Part shown: positions 34,564-43,059 of the stretch, piece after piece
Numbering within the stretch: the stretch's first letter is position 1
How the letters are laid out: every line of letters starts with the position of its first letter
Assembly (NCBI RefSeq): GCF_003259505.1
Contig: NZ_QLLK01000001.1
Span: 558,001 to 622,000, forward strand
DNA: 64,000 bases
Reading direction: 5' to 3'
Source: Algoriphagus yeomjeoni
Lineage (GTDB): Bacteria; Bacteroidota; Bacteroidia; Cytophagales; Cyclobacteriaceae
The notes under the pieces: model-generated
Seen by the model: the letters and a program-made list of their open reading frames with translations, nothing else
The model's database searches: none
What the model was told of the DNA's origin: nothing
Made by a program: the position numbers and the translations under genes

Positions 34564-35733
34564 GTACGAGATTTGACTTTGAAACTGCAAGAATTGATGC
34601 CTGATTTTCCGGCTATAGCGATTCTGGGTCCACGGCAAGTAGGTAAAACTACCTTGGCGCAAGAGCTCGTGGGAACCATCGATTCTCAGTCTATTTACCT
34701 TGATCTTGAAAGTCCCTCAGACCGTAGTAAGCTTGCTGAGCCAGAGCAATATTTTGAACTGCATGAAGGTCGTTTGATTATTTTGGATGAGATCCAGCGC
34801 ATGCCTGACCTCTTTCCGCTTTTGCGAGGCGTGATAGATCGAAGGAGAAAGAAAGGCTTTAGATCTTGCCAATTTCTGATTTTAGGTTCCGCTTCTTTGG
34901 ACCTGATCCGGCAATCCTCCGAATCACTGGCAGGAAGAATTGCCTATGAAGAACTCCCCGGATTCAATGTGATGGAAGTGGATTCGATAGAAGGACATGT
35001 AGAAAAACTATGGCTGCGTGGAGGTTTTCCCGACAGTTTTCTTGCGAGTTCCGATAGATCAAGCATGACTTGGCGTGGGAATTTCATCACTACCTATCTG
35101 GAAAGAGATATCCCGCAGATTGCGCAGTTTGTCCCAGCCAATAGGCTTCGCCGACTTTGGACTATGCTCGCTCATCAGCAAGGTCAGCTGATCAATCTCT
35201 CCAAACTTGGGGGAGGTCTGGATTTGACTTCTCCCACCGTGAAAAGTTATGTGGAAATGCTCGAAGATCTTTTGCTGATTCGTTCTGTCAGACCTTGGCT
35301 GGTAAATGTTGGCAAGCGCTTGGTGAAATCCCCTAAAATCTACATCCGTGACTCTGGAATTACACATGCTTTATTGAACTTGATCAAGCTGGATGATTTG
35401 CTAGGGCATCCTGTTGTCGGAGGAAGTTGGGAAGGATTTATTATCGAGAATATTATTTCAGTTTTGCCAAAAGGTGCTGATTATGGCTTTTATAGAACGA
35501 CGGGTGGAGCAGAGCTTGATTTGGTATTGAGTCTGAACGGAGAAGTCTGGGCGATAGAAATCAAGCGGACCTTAAGCCCGAAGCTTTCAAAAGGCTTCCT
35601 GAATGCTGTGGAGGATATATCAGCAGACCATCGCTATTTCATCTATGCAGGTAAGGATGAATTTCCTTTAGGAGAAAATACCAGTGCTATAGGTTTAGCA
35701 AGATTTATGAAAAAGATAAAGGAAGGCTTTTGA
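34558..35733 (+). CDS. AAA ATPase with DUF4143
   Basis: A 391-residue protein. The N-terminal AAA_14-type ATPase has Walker A GPRQVGKTT (24-32) and Walker B LIILDEIQR (about 81-89). A middle winged-helix segment (LSKLGGGLDLTSPTVKSYVEMLEDLLLI) is followed by a C-terminal DUF4143 nuclease-fold domain (GGAELDLVLSLNGEVWAIEIKRT; the E-x-D...E-x-K pattern is visible). Such proteins are widespread and patchy in bacteria, and their role is unknown. The start codon lies in a perfect inverted repeat, which is unusual. Its 3' end overlaps the convergent gene at 35705 by 29 bases. Confidence 0.9.
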   Translation: MIVRDLTLKLQELMPDFPAIAILGPRQVGKTTLAQELVGTIDSQSIYLDLESPSDRSKLAEPEQYFELHEGRLIILDEIQRMPDLFPLLRGVIDRRRKKGFRSCQFLILGSASLDLIRQSSESLAGRIAYEELPGFNVMEVDSIEGHVEKLWLRGGFPDSFLASSDRSSMTWRGNFITTYLERDIPQIAQFVPANRLRRLWTMLAHQQGQLINLSKLGGGLDLTSPTVKSYVEMLEDLLLIRSVRPWLVNVGKRLVKSPKIYIRDSGITHALLNLIKLDDLLGHPVVGGSWEGFIIENIISVLPKGADYGFYRTTGGAELDLVLSLNGEVWAIEIKRTLSPKLSKGFLNAVEDISADHRYFIYAGKDEFPLGENTSAIGLARFMKKIKEGF

Positions 35734-36205
35734 GGTCTTCCTTTAGTTTTGCTATTACTGCATCATCACATCGAGAGGAAAGTAATTTGGTAGAAGATGG
35801 TTTTTTCCCACCCCCCTCTTTTGTTACTTCCCATCTTATTTTCTCACTTTCGGGAAAGTAGGTAATCCTGATTTCACTAACAGCGAGAGAATATGCACTC
35901 AGAATCGTTCCGGTGAATAGATTTTCAGAGATTCTATTCACAGAAATAGAATATTCTTCGTAGCTACAGTCCATTCTACTTCCATAGTTGAAAATACCGC
36001 AATGCTCACCTTGGAAGCTGGTGGGTATAGTCCCAAGGATGGCATTTTTCGGACTCAATGAGATTACAAAATTTCTTCGTCCACTATCCAAATCCCAACG
36101 ATAAGTACCAGAAATGTCTTGCGCATTAGAATAATAGGAAAAGAGAAGAACCAGTGCAAACACAATAGGAAGCCCTCTTTTATACCTATTCAAGCATGAA
36201 ATCAT
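35705..36205 (-). CDS. Hypothetical exported protein
   Basis: A 166-residue protein with an N-terminal signal (about 10-28, LPIVFALVLLFSYYSNAQD). The mature part is beta-rich (ISGTYRWDLDSGRRNFVISLSPKNAILG) with cysteines at HCGIF, DCSYE and RCDDA. No domain is recognised. It overlaps the stop of the preceding gene by 4 bases (36202-36205), so the two are coupled. Its 3' end overlaps the DUF4143 gene tail to tail. Confidence 0.7.
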   Translation of the reverse strand: MISCLNRYKRGLPIVFALVLLFSYYSNAQDISGTYRWDLDSGRRNFVISLSPKNAILGTIPTSFQGEHCGIFNYGSRMDCSYEEYSISVNRISENLFTGTILSAYSLAVSEIRITYFPESEKIRWEVTKEGGGKKPSSTKLLSSRCDDAVIAKLKEDLKSLPLSFS

Positions 36206-36735
36206 ATATTTATTTTTGTAATATTTCCAGTTTTCAGGTCAACAATTAGACTTATCGGTTCGTCAACCACAATGCCATGATAGGATAAGGGTATTATTAT
36301 TATTCCATAATCTGTTCTAATCTCCAGTTCATAGGGTGGAAATAGCTTTGATACCGATGAATGATGGTCTCCTATTTTTATAAAATCTTTACCATTTCCT
36401 ATTGAGAATTTGGAATCTTTCAGATGGAATGCATCCATTTTTTCACCTAGGAAATAGAATTCATTTTGCCCATAGGTGATGGGTCGCGCCATCTTTTCAT
36501 CCATCTCATAATAGAAGTCTTCATTCTTGTCGGGATTTGGGAATTCTTCTAAAAATGACGGTAAGGTGTTTTTAAGAAAACTGAACTCTTTGTCAATTGA
36601 TTCAGATGATTTGATAATGATGTAGTTAGTGTCAAAGGTTGGAATAAATGTGTTAGGATTATACCCTTGGATCTGACCATATGAAGTTGAGTGGAAGGAG
36701 AAAACCAGAACTAGAAAAATCGAAAAATTCTTCAT
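36202..36735 (-). CDS. Hypothetical exported protein
   Basis: A 177-residue protein from the ATG at 36733-36735 (MKNFSIFLVLVFSFHSTSYGQ, a signal peptide). The mature protein is mixed, with strand-rich segments (YELEIRTDYGIIIIPLSYHG). No cysteines and no recognised domain. It is the middle gene of a three-gene minus-strand set whose other members are a small membrane protein and a second exported protein. Confidence 0.7.
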   Translation of the reverse strand: MKNFSIFLVLVFSFHSTSYGQIQGYNPNTFIPTFDTNYIIIKSSESIDKEFSFLKNTLPSFLEEFPNPDKNEDFYYEMDEKMARPITYGQNEFYFLGEKMDAFHLKDSKFSIGNGKDFIKIGDHHSSVSKLFPPYELEIRTDYGIIIIPLSYHGIVVDEPISLIVDLKTGNITKINI

Positions 36736-36788
36736 TGCTGAATCTAAGTATAGTTTTGTCAATAGCTCACTCATTTGATTCTCATTTG

Positions 36789-37037
36789 CTAACCGTTTGA
36801 TTTTTGAGCGTATTTATTGAAAAAAAGAGCTAACCCAAAAACTATAACCCCTGATGAGAAGATCGACCCGATCAGCTGAAACCAAATGGGTACCGAACTA
36901 GGAAATACCAAAGCAAAAATGAAGTCTAAGATCAAGAGGAAAATAAAGGTTACAATTAGCCGTACTTTAAATTTTTTATCAAGCTGTTTAAACATTTCAT
37001 GAATACTTGTGAGGTTTCTAAAGTAGTTTATTCTCAT
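36789..37037 (-). CDS. Small two-helix membrane protein, hypothetical
   Basis: Eighty-two residues if started at the ATG at 37035-37037 ([23 protein letters not shown]); the frame extends to 37079 and a later ATG at about 36995 is possible. Two TM helices lie near the C-terminal half ([20 protein letters not shown] and [21 protein letters not shown]). No family is recognised. It is first in the minus-strand set with the two exported proteins and divergent from pyrF. Confidence 0.6.
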   Translation of the reverse strand: MRINYFRNLTSIHEMFKQLDKKFKVRLIVTFIFLLILDFIFALVFPSSVPIWFQLIGSIFSSGVIVFGLALFFNKYAQKSNG

Positions 37038-37156
37038 CTCAAAACAAACTATTTTTATGGGTGAATTATGTTTTGACACCCCAATTGAAATTCAAAGGAA
37101 TTTGTGGCTTTTCTAAGCCACTCTGGTTCCCTACCTTTGCCAAAATCCCAAACTCC

Positions 37157-37972
37157 ATGACCCGAGCCGAGCTTTTCTCCCAAATCCAGAAAAAATCATC
37201 CTTTTTATGTGTTGGCCTTGATGCAGATCTTGAGAAAATCCCTTCTCATCTGAAATCTGAGCCGGATCCGATTTTCAGCTTTTGCAAAGCAATCATAGAG
37301 GAAACGGCAGACTATGCAGTGGCTTATAAGCCGAACATTGCTTTCTTCGAAGCGCTGGGTCCTCAAGGTTGGGAGACGCTGCAGAAGGTTACTGAACTTA
37401 TCCCGAAGGAGATTTTTACGATTGCCGACGCCAAGCGTGGAGATATCGGAAATACCTCGAAGCTTTATGCGAAAGCTTTTTTCGAGAAAATGGATTTTGA
37501 TTCAGTGACGGTTGCGCCTTATATGGGAGCGGATAGCGTGACGCCTTTTTTGGAGTTTGAAGATAAATGGGTGATCCTTTTAGCCTTGACATCGAATGCC
37601 GGTTCCATGGATTTTCAGTTGATCAAAGGCGAAAATGGCAAACCACTGTATCAGTCTGTGCTGGAGAAGAGCCAAGAATGGGGCTCAGCGGAAAACCTCA
37701 TGTACGTGGTTGGAGCCACACGTGGAGAATTGATTGGCGAAGTGAGAAAAGTAGTGCCTGATCATTTTTTCTTGGTACCAGGAGTTGGTGCGCAAGGCGG
37801 GAGCTTGTCAGAAGTGGCGAAGTATGGGATGAATTCCACTTGCGGACTTTTGGTGAATTCCAGCCGTGGGATCATTTATGCTTCTGGAGAAAAGGATTTT
37901 GCGAAAGCAGCGAGGCAGGAAGCGAAGAAGTTACAGGAGGAAATGGCTGGTTTGCTGGAGAAATATCTTTGA
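37157..37972 (+). CDS. pyrF: Orotidine 5'-phosphate decarboxylase
   Basis: Makes UMP from OMP, the last step of de novo pyrimidine synthesis. The 271 residues start at the ATG at 37157 ([22 protein letters not shown]). It belongs to the longer PyrF subfamily 2; the catalytic signature is [17 protein letters not shown], and PGVGAQGG binds phosphate. An upstream ATG at 37061 is rejected: it adds residues unlike the family, and TACCTTTG at 37132 looks like a -7 element inside it. It is followed by a terminator. Confidence 0.95.
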   Translation: MTRAELFSQIQKKSSFLCVGLDADLEKIPSHLKSEPDPIFSFCKAIIEETADYAVAYKPNIAFFEALGPQGWETLQKVTELIPKEIFTIADAKRGDIGNTSKLYAKAFFEKMDFDSVTVAPYMGADSVTPFLEFEDKWVILLALTSNAGSMDFQLIKGENGKPLYQSVLEKSQEWGSAENLMYVVGATRGELIGEVRKVVPDHFFLVPGVGAQGGSLSEVAKYGMNSTCGLLVNSSRGIIYASGEKDFAKAARQEAKKLQEEMAGLLEKYL

Positions 37973-37998
37973 ATCTGAATTAAGTCGTTAATATTTTG

Positions 37999-38026
37999 AA
38001 AGTCAGGATTTCCTGACTTTTTTGTT
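37999..38026 (+). terminator. Terminator of pyrF
   Basis: AAAGTCAGGA / TCCTGACTTT, a 10-bp stem with a very tight loop, then more T. Confidence 0.85.
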
Positions 38027-38071
38027 TTTTAGTTTTTGGTTAAATTCCCTTTACTTTTAACCTATACTTTT

Positions 38072-39367
38072 ATGACATTCAAGGAAGACTTTTTACAACT
38101 CGTCTGGAAATACCAGTATTTCGATAAGGCAAAGCTTCGCACCACATCAGGCGATGAGTTGAAAATAATCCAAGTTGGATTCCACAATCAAAGCGAAGGC
38201 CCAGACTTCAGGGACTCTGTTATAGTTATTGAAAACGTGGTACTTCATGGGCACGTGGAGGTTCATAGGCTTGCGAGTGAGTGGAAGCAGCACGCCCATG
38301 GCGGAAATCCAGCCTATAATTCTGTAGTGCTTCATGTGGTATGGGAAAATGATCTCGAAGTACTGCGAAATGATGGAACGCCCATGCCCACGCTGGAATT
38401 GAAAGGATTGATTTTTTTGGATGTCTGGAGGAATTACGAGCAAATGCTTGATTATAAGGCTGACTTGCCTTGTGCGCATGGATTGAAGGAAGTTCCAGAG
38501 ATTGTGCGTTTTTCCGCCTTGGAGAAAGCGCTTGTAGAGCGGCTTCAGGAGAAGTCTTCTCTCATTTTAGATATTCTCAAATCCACCACAGACGACTGGG
38601 AGGAAACTGCCTACCGCTGGCTTTTTACCTGCTTTGGGTTCAAGACAAACAGTCAAGCTATGGGAGAATTGGCGGCTTTAGTTCCTTACAAAATTCTACA
38701 GAAACATAGAACTCAACTGCCCGTTTTGGAAGCCATACTATTTGGCCAAGCGGGATTGCTTCCTTTGGAGTCTGAAGAGCCTTATGTGCAGTTTCTGATC
38801 CGTGAGTATGATTTTTTTAGAAAAAAATATAGCTGGGATTCTCCGATGAAGCGTCAACACTGGACTTTTATGGGCGTGAGGCCAGGTAATTTCCCGACTG
38901 TTCGAATTTCCCAGCTTGCGGCTATTCTATCCAACGCGCCCAATTTACTTCAATCAGTGATGCAGGATTCCCGGGACTTTGCCTCATTCAAAAAGTTACT
39001 GAAAGTGAAGCCTAGTGACTATTGGCAATACCATTATAGTTTTGGGAAGCCTTCAGAAAAAAGGACCAATTTGGGTGTTTCCAGCACTGCTTTGGAGCTT
39101 TTGGTGATCAATTATGTGATTCCACTTTGGTTTGCTTATGGACGATATTTTGAGGAGTCGGATTGGCAGGAGCGCTGTTTTGATTTGCTTCAGGAGGTTT
39201 CTGCTGAGAATAATCACATCATCCGTCGTTTTCAAACCCACGGTTGGTCCGCTGGAAATGGATTTGACTCTCAAGGAATGATCGGGCTTTTTAAGAATTA
39301 TTGTCAACCGAAAAAATGCTTGCAATGCAAAATTGCCCAAGTGCTGATCAAATCAGAATCCAAATGA
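38072..39367 (+). CDS. DUF2851 family protein
   Basis: A 431-residue cytosolic protein from the ATG at 38072 (MTFKEDFLQLVWKYQYFDKAKLRTTSGDELKII). It matches DUF2851, a Bacteroidota family of unknown function, with the conserved GFHNQSEGPDFRDSVIVIENVVLHGHVEVH and a C-terminal CxxC-like CQPKKCLQCKIAQ. The N-terminal H-x-E-V-H pattern could bind metal; that is inference. The frame extends upstream to a TTG at 38036, which is less likely. Confidence 0.87.
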   Translation: MTFKEDFLQLVWKYQYFDKAKLRTTSGDELKIIQVGFHNQSEGPDFRDSVIVIENVVLHGHVEVHRLASEWKQHAHGGNPAYNSVVLHVVWENDLEVLRNDGTPMPTLELKGLIFLDVWRNYEQMLDYKADLPCAHGLKEVPEIVRFSALEKALVERLQEKSSLILDILKSTTDDWEETAYRWLFTCFGFKTNSQAMGELAALVPYKILQKHRTQLPVLEAILFGQAGLLPLESEEPYVQFLIREYDFFRKKYSWDSPMKRQHWTFMGVRPGNFPTVRISQLAAILSNAPNLLQSVMQDSRDFASFKKLLKVKPSDYWQYHYSFGKPSEKRTNLGVSSTALELLVINYVIPLWFAYGRYFEESDWQERCFDLLQEVSAENNHIIRRFQTHGWSAGNGFDSQGMIGLFKNYCQPKKCLQCKIAQVLIKSESK

Positions 39368-39369
39368 TT

Positions 39370-39401
39370 TTTGGGTAAGCCAGTGAATTCCTGTATTTTT
39401 G
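39370..39401 (+). promoter_or_regulatory. Promoter of the acyltransferase gene
   Basis: TTTG (39370-39373), a 20-base spacer, then TATTTTTG (39394-39401), 22 bases before the ATG at 39423. Confidence 0.7.
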
Positions 39402-39422
39402 CAGCCTGAATTGCAAAAAACT

Positions 39423-40058
39423 ATGGAAAAACCAGTTATAATTTTTGGAGCAAAAGGCATCGCTCATTCCGCACTAGAGATTTTCAATAGCAACGATGTC
39501 GTTGTTTTTGGATTCTTGGATGAGGACGAAAAAATCCACGGGACAGAAATCAATACCGTTTCAGTTCTTGGAAATCCTGAGGATGATGGCTTCTTGAAAT
39601 TAATCGGACAAAAGACAGAAGCTTTTGTAGCAGAAGAGAATCCGAAGTATCGCAAATTTCTTGTGGAACTATTGAATGATCGTCGCAAAGTGCAGCCTGT
39701 GAATGCGATTCATCAACGTTCTTATATTTCCACTGACGCTATCATTGGTCATGGTAATTTTATCAATGCCAATGTAAATATCGGTGCTGGTGTTGAAATG
39801 GGCAGCCACTGTATTATCAATTCGGCGGCGGTGATTGAGCACAAAGCTAAATTGGGAGACTTCGTTCAAATCGGCGCTGGCTCGGTGATCAACTCAGATG
39901 TGATCATTGAAGAAGGAGCTTTTATTGGCTCTGGAGCTACGATCGTTTCAGGAGTTACTATTGGCAAGAATGCCCGAGTGGGAGCCGGTTCAGTAGTGAT
40001 CGCTACTGTAGGAGCGAACGAAACGGTATTCGGTAACCCAGCAGCAAAAGTTAAATAA
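39423..40058 (+). CDS. NeuD/PglD-like hexapeptide acyltransferase
   Basis: A 211-residue protein from the ATG at 39423. The N-terminal small Rossmann-like domain (VIIFGAKGIAHSALEIF) is followed by a left-handed beta-helix of hexapeptide repeats (IGHGNFINANVNIGAGVEMGSHCIINSAAVIEH, IGAGSVINSDVIIEEGAFIGSGATIVSGVTIG). PglD and NeuD acetylate amino-sugar nucleotides or sialic acid. No sialic acid or pgl genes are nearby, so the substrate is unknown. The active-site histidine is probably in VIEHKA. Confidence 0.87.
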   Translation: MEKPVIIFGAKGIAHSALEIFNSNDVVVFGFLDEDEKIHGTEINTVSVLGNPEDDGFLKLIGQKTEAFVAEENPKYRKFLVELLNDRRKVQPVNAIHQRSYISTDAIIGHGNFINANVNIGAGVEMGSHCIINSAAVIEHKAKLGDFVQIGAGSVINSDVIIEEGAFIGSGATIVSGVTIGKNARVGAGSVVIATVGANETVFGNPAAKVK

Positions 40059-40090
40059 GAATTACGATTTTTGATTTACGAATTACGAGG
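40059..40090 (+). repeat. Dispersed intergenic repeat, TTTACGA type
   Basis: GAATTACGATTTTTGATTT followed by ACGAATTACGAGG; related to the copies at 2733 and 8880. It lies between the acyltransferase gene and trhO. Confidence 0.5.
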
Positions 40091-40188
40091 CGATTCCCAG
40101 TGTTGAAACCTTTCGAAGTAGTAAATCTTATATCTAAAATCAAATATCTCAAATCCTAAAAACACCCTGCCGCAACAGGGCTTAAGTT

Positions 40189-41157
40189 ATGGAAAACACC
40201 AATTATCAAATCCTACTTTATTATTGCTACGCCAAGATTGAGAATCCTGAAGAATACCGCGAGCAGCATCACCTTTTTTGTGTTGAAAACAACATTCGTG
40301 GACGGATCATCATTTCTGACGAAGGGCTGAATGGTACGGTTTCTGGCTTGGTAGAAGACTGCGAGAAATACATGGCTTATATCCATGCAGATTCACGTTT
40401 CGCTAAGACGGAGTTCAAAATTGACTCTCACGATAAACATGCATTTACTAAAATTCATGTGCGTTACAAGCCGGAGATTGTCCACAGTGCATTGAGACAT
40501 CTCGATCCGAATGTGCGAACGGGCAAGCATCTAGACCCGGAGCAATTCAAGAAATTGAAGGATCAGGAAGATGTGGTGATTTTGGATGTGCGTTCGAATT
40601 ACGAGCATGAACTTGGACGTTTTAAAAATGCTTTAACACTCGATATTGATAATTTCCGAGATTTTCCTGAGAAGGTAAAAGAGTTGGAGCATCTGAAAAA
40701 CAAGAAAGTATTGACCTATTGCACCGGCGGTATCAAGTGTGAAAAAGCTTCTGCTTTCCTTTTGGAGCAAGGTTTTGAAGACGTGTACCAGCTTCACGGT
40801 GGTATCATCAAATACGGAATGGAAGCTGGAGGAGAAGACTTTGAAGGGAAATGTTACGTGTTTGACAATCGAATCGCGGTTGATGTGAATACCGTGAATC
40901 CAAAGATTGTTTCTACCTGCCATGTGTGTGGTACTGCTTCAGATCGTATGGTCAACTGTGCAAATCAGACTTGTAATGCTCATGTCCCGATGTGTGAAAA
41001 CTGCGGTTGGGAAATGGAGGGTGCCTGTTCTTCAGATTGCAAAGAAAACCCTGAAAAGCGACCTTATGATGGTACAGGATATTACCAGAAAAACACAAAT
41101 GGTTATAATCCTTACAAAGGACTTGTCCGTAAAGGCAAAGAAAAATCAAATGATTAA
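40189..41157 (+). CDS. trhO: tRNA uridine-34 hydroxylase, rhodanese family
   Basis: A 322-residue YceA/TrhO protein, which hydroxylates U34 of certain tRNAs to 5-hydroxyuridine. The N-terminal domain (YYCYAKIENPEEYREQHHLFC) and a central rhodanese domain with active-site C178 (TYCTGGIKCEKAS) are diagnostic. The C-terminal part (about 238-290) is rich in paired cysteines (CHVCG, CANQTC, CENCG), a probable zinc site found in many family members. It lies nine bases before the next start, so it is probably co-transcribed with the nucleoside phosphorylase. Confidence 0.93.
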   Translation: MENTNYQILLYYCYAKIENPEEYREQHHLFCVENNIRGRIIISDEGLNGTVSGLVEDCEKYMAYIHADSRFAKTEFKIDSHDKHAFTKIHVRYKPEIVHSALRHLDPNVRTGKHLDPEQFKKLKDQEDVVILDVRSNYEHELGRFKNALTLDIDNFRDFPEKVKELEHLKNKKVLTYCTGGIKCEKASAFLLEQGFEDVYQLHGGIIKYGMEAGGEDFEGKCYVFDNRIAVDVNTVNPKIVSTCHVCGTASDRMVNCANQTCNAHVPMCENCGWEMEGACSSDCKENPEKRPYDGTGYYQKNTNGYNPYKGLVRKGKEKSND

Positions 41158-41165
41158 CTTGTACC

Positions 41166-42023
41166 GTGAGCAGACAAATTCCAGAATCAGAATTGATATT
41201 AAATGCTGATGGAAGCATTTATCATCTCCATTTGAAGCCAGAGAATCTGGCTTCTCTTGTTTTCACTGTTGGTGATCCTGACCGTGTTGGCTTGGTTTCC
41301 AAATATTTTGATCAAATCGATTTCAAAGGCAGCAAGCGTGAATTTGTGACACATACCGGTAGACTGAATGGCAAAAGAGTCACCGTGATGAGTACTGGTA
41401 TGGGCACTGATAATGTTGAGATCCTGATGACTGAGTTGGACTCTCTGGTTAACGTGGATCTCAAAACACATACTGTAAAACCTACTGAGACGAGTCTTGA
41501 AATTATTCGCTTAGGTACATCTGGAAGTATGCAGGCAGATTTGCAAGTTGGAAGTCTGCTGGCATCTGAGATTGCTATAGGAGTAGATACGTTGATGCAG
41601 TTCTATCCAAAACTTGGAGGAAATCAGGATTGGGCATTATTGGTAAAAGACACGCTGGATCTTACTTTTTTACCTTATCAAACAGGAGCTTCGACTGAGC
41701 TTTTGCAAAAATTACCATCTGACTTTCACCGTGGTGTCACGCTTACTGCTCCTGGTTTTTATGCTCCTCAGGGCAGAGAAATTAGGATTAAACCAAAGAT
41801 GGAAAATATGATTGAGCGACTGGGAGATCTGAAAGTGGATGGTCTTAAGATGACAAATTTCGAAATGGAGACTGCTGGCTATTATGCGATGGGTCAGCTG
41901 CTCAATCACCGAATGCTAAGCTTAAACGCTATTGTCGCGAATCGGCCCACTGGGGAGTTTGATAAAGAAGCTGAAAAAACCGTAGATCGTATGATCCGCG
42001 CAGCTCTAAAAGTTTATTGTTGA
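41166..42023 (+). CDS. Nucleoside phosphorylase, uridine phosphorylase-like
   Basis: A 285-residue purine/uridine phosphorylase superfamily protein for nucleoside salvage. Motifs: FTVGDPDRVGLVSKYFD (phosphate binding), STGMGTDNVEILMTEL, RLGTSGSMQ and NFEMETAGYYAMG, the last carrying the ribose-binding Met-Glu. The start is a GTG at 41166, as no ATG lies near the family N-terminus. It follows trhO closely. Uridine is the likely but not proven substrate. Confidence 0.88.
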   Translation: MSRQIPESELILNADGSIYHLHLKPENLASLVFTVGDPDRVGLVSKYFDQIDFKGSKREFVTHTGRLNGKRVTVMSTGMGTDNVEILMTELDSLVNVDLKTHTVKPTETSLEIIRLGTSGSMQADLQVGSLLASEIAIGVDTLMQFYPKLGGNQDWALLVKDTLDLTFLPYQTGASTELLQKLPSDFHRGVTLTAPGFYAPQGREIRIKPKMENMIERLGDLKVDGLKMTNFEMETAGYYAMGQLLNHRMLSLNAIVANRPTGEFDKEAEKTVDRMIRAALKVYC

Positions 42024-42035
42024 AAAAATCACCCT

Positions 42036-42311
42036 TTACGCTTGGATTTGATTGTTGAAAATGGGCTTGTCTATTTTAAAGTCCTCCCATTCATGGTAAT
42101 CAATATCCTGAATTATTTTGTTCATAAACTCGGCACATTCCTGCTTGCACAAATAGATGCCAAAAAGCGACTCATTTTTATTCACAAGAAAAGTTCTGCT
42201 GCTATCAAAAATTCGCACCAAGTTTTTCCAAGATCCTAAGACAAGTAACTCATCTCGATTTTTTATGGTTTGGATTACCTTAAAATCCCCTAGAACACTT
42301 GATATTTTCAT
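42036..42311 (-). CDS. Small hypothetical protein
   Basis: A 91-residue ORF with an ATG at 42309-42311 and a plausible soluble composition (MKISSVLGDFKVIQTIKNRDELLVLGSWKNLVRIFDSSRTFLV). Cysteines lie in YLCKQECAEFM. No family is recognised. It occupies the gap between the phosphorylase and the response regulator gene. Overlapping plus-strand ORFs are shorter and less protein-like, so this is the better choice. Confidence 0.5.
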   Translation of the reverse strand: MKISSVLGDFKVIQTIKNRDELLVLGSWKNLVRIFDSSRTFLVNKNESLFGIYLCKQECAEFMNKIIQDIDYHEWEDFKIDKPIFNNQIQA

Positions 42312-42423
42312 CTCTAAAAAAAATTCTTTGTGGATAATTATTTAATCAAACTTAACCAAAAAAACGGCGCAGCTCAATACGTGGTAATACGTATTTTCAA
42401 ATTTGATTTACCGAAAAGTGCTG

Positions 42424-43059
42424 TTAATCAATAATTTCACGATTCTTTTGTGCCCATATCAGCAAAGAATTGTGTTTTTTTTCTAGCTGTAACTTAGCTA
42501 TCATATTGCTCCTGTGCTTTTCAACTGTACGTTCAGATATAAAAAGTTTGTCTGCAATATCCTTGGTAGAAATCCCCTCGGCAATCAATCTTAGAATTTT
42601 CACTTCAGATGGCGTAAGCGGATTTTCACCGGAGGCGAATTTGTTTTCTTTTATCCCTTCGAAAATTTTCTCGCTAAAAAAATGCCCTCCTTCCAAAACT
42701 ATAGAAACAGCCTTGGAAAGATCTTCCAAGGCAAATTCTTTCAAAATATACGCGGAAAGGTTTAACTCCTTCGCTTGATGATAAAGGTATAATTCCTTAT
42801 GAAGGGTGAGTAAGATGACTTTCGTATTAATTCCCAACGATTTGCAATCTGACGCAATTTCAAGCCCCGTTTTATAGGGCATTTCCATATCTATAATGGC
42901 CAGCTGAGGCTTCATTTTGATAATTAGGTCAAAGGCTGCTTGTCCATCTTTTGCTATTCCAACAACATCCAATCCAAGCTCGTTTAGAAATTCTTGCAAT
43001 CCTTTCAATAAGATTGGGTGATCATCTGCTATGACTACGGTAGGTTTTTGATCAGACAT
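42424..43059 (-). CDS. LuxR/NarL-type response regulator
   Basis: A 211-residue two-component regulator. The receiver domain is at 1-125, with acidic pocket DD (12-13), phospho-acceptor D57 (LAIIDMEMP) and the conserved K in YILKEF. The C-terminal HTH is LTPSEVKILRLIAEGISTKDIADKLFISERTVEKHRSNM. It overlaps the kinase gene by 8 bases, so the pair is co-translated; the kinase is its obvious partner. Targets are unknown, the divergent TonB-dependent receptor being one candidate. Confidence 0.94.
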   Translation of the reverse strand: MSDQKPTVVIADDHPILLKGLQEFLNELGLDVVGIAKDGQAAFDLIIKMKPQLAIIDMEMPYKTGLEIASDCKSLGINTKVILLTLHKELYLYHQAKELNLSAYILKEFALEDLSKAVSIVLEGGHFFSEKIFEGIKENKFASGENPLTPSEVKILRLIAEGISTKDIADKLFISERTVEKHRSNMIAKLQLEKKHNSLLIWAQKNREIID

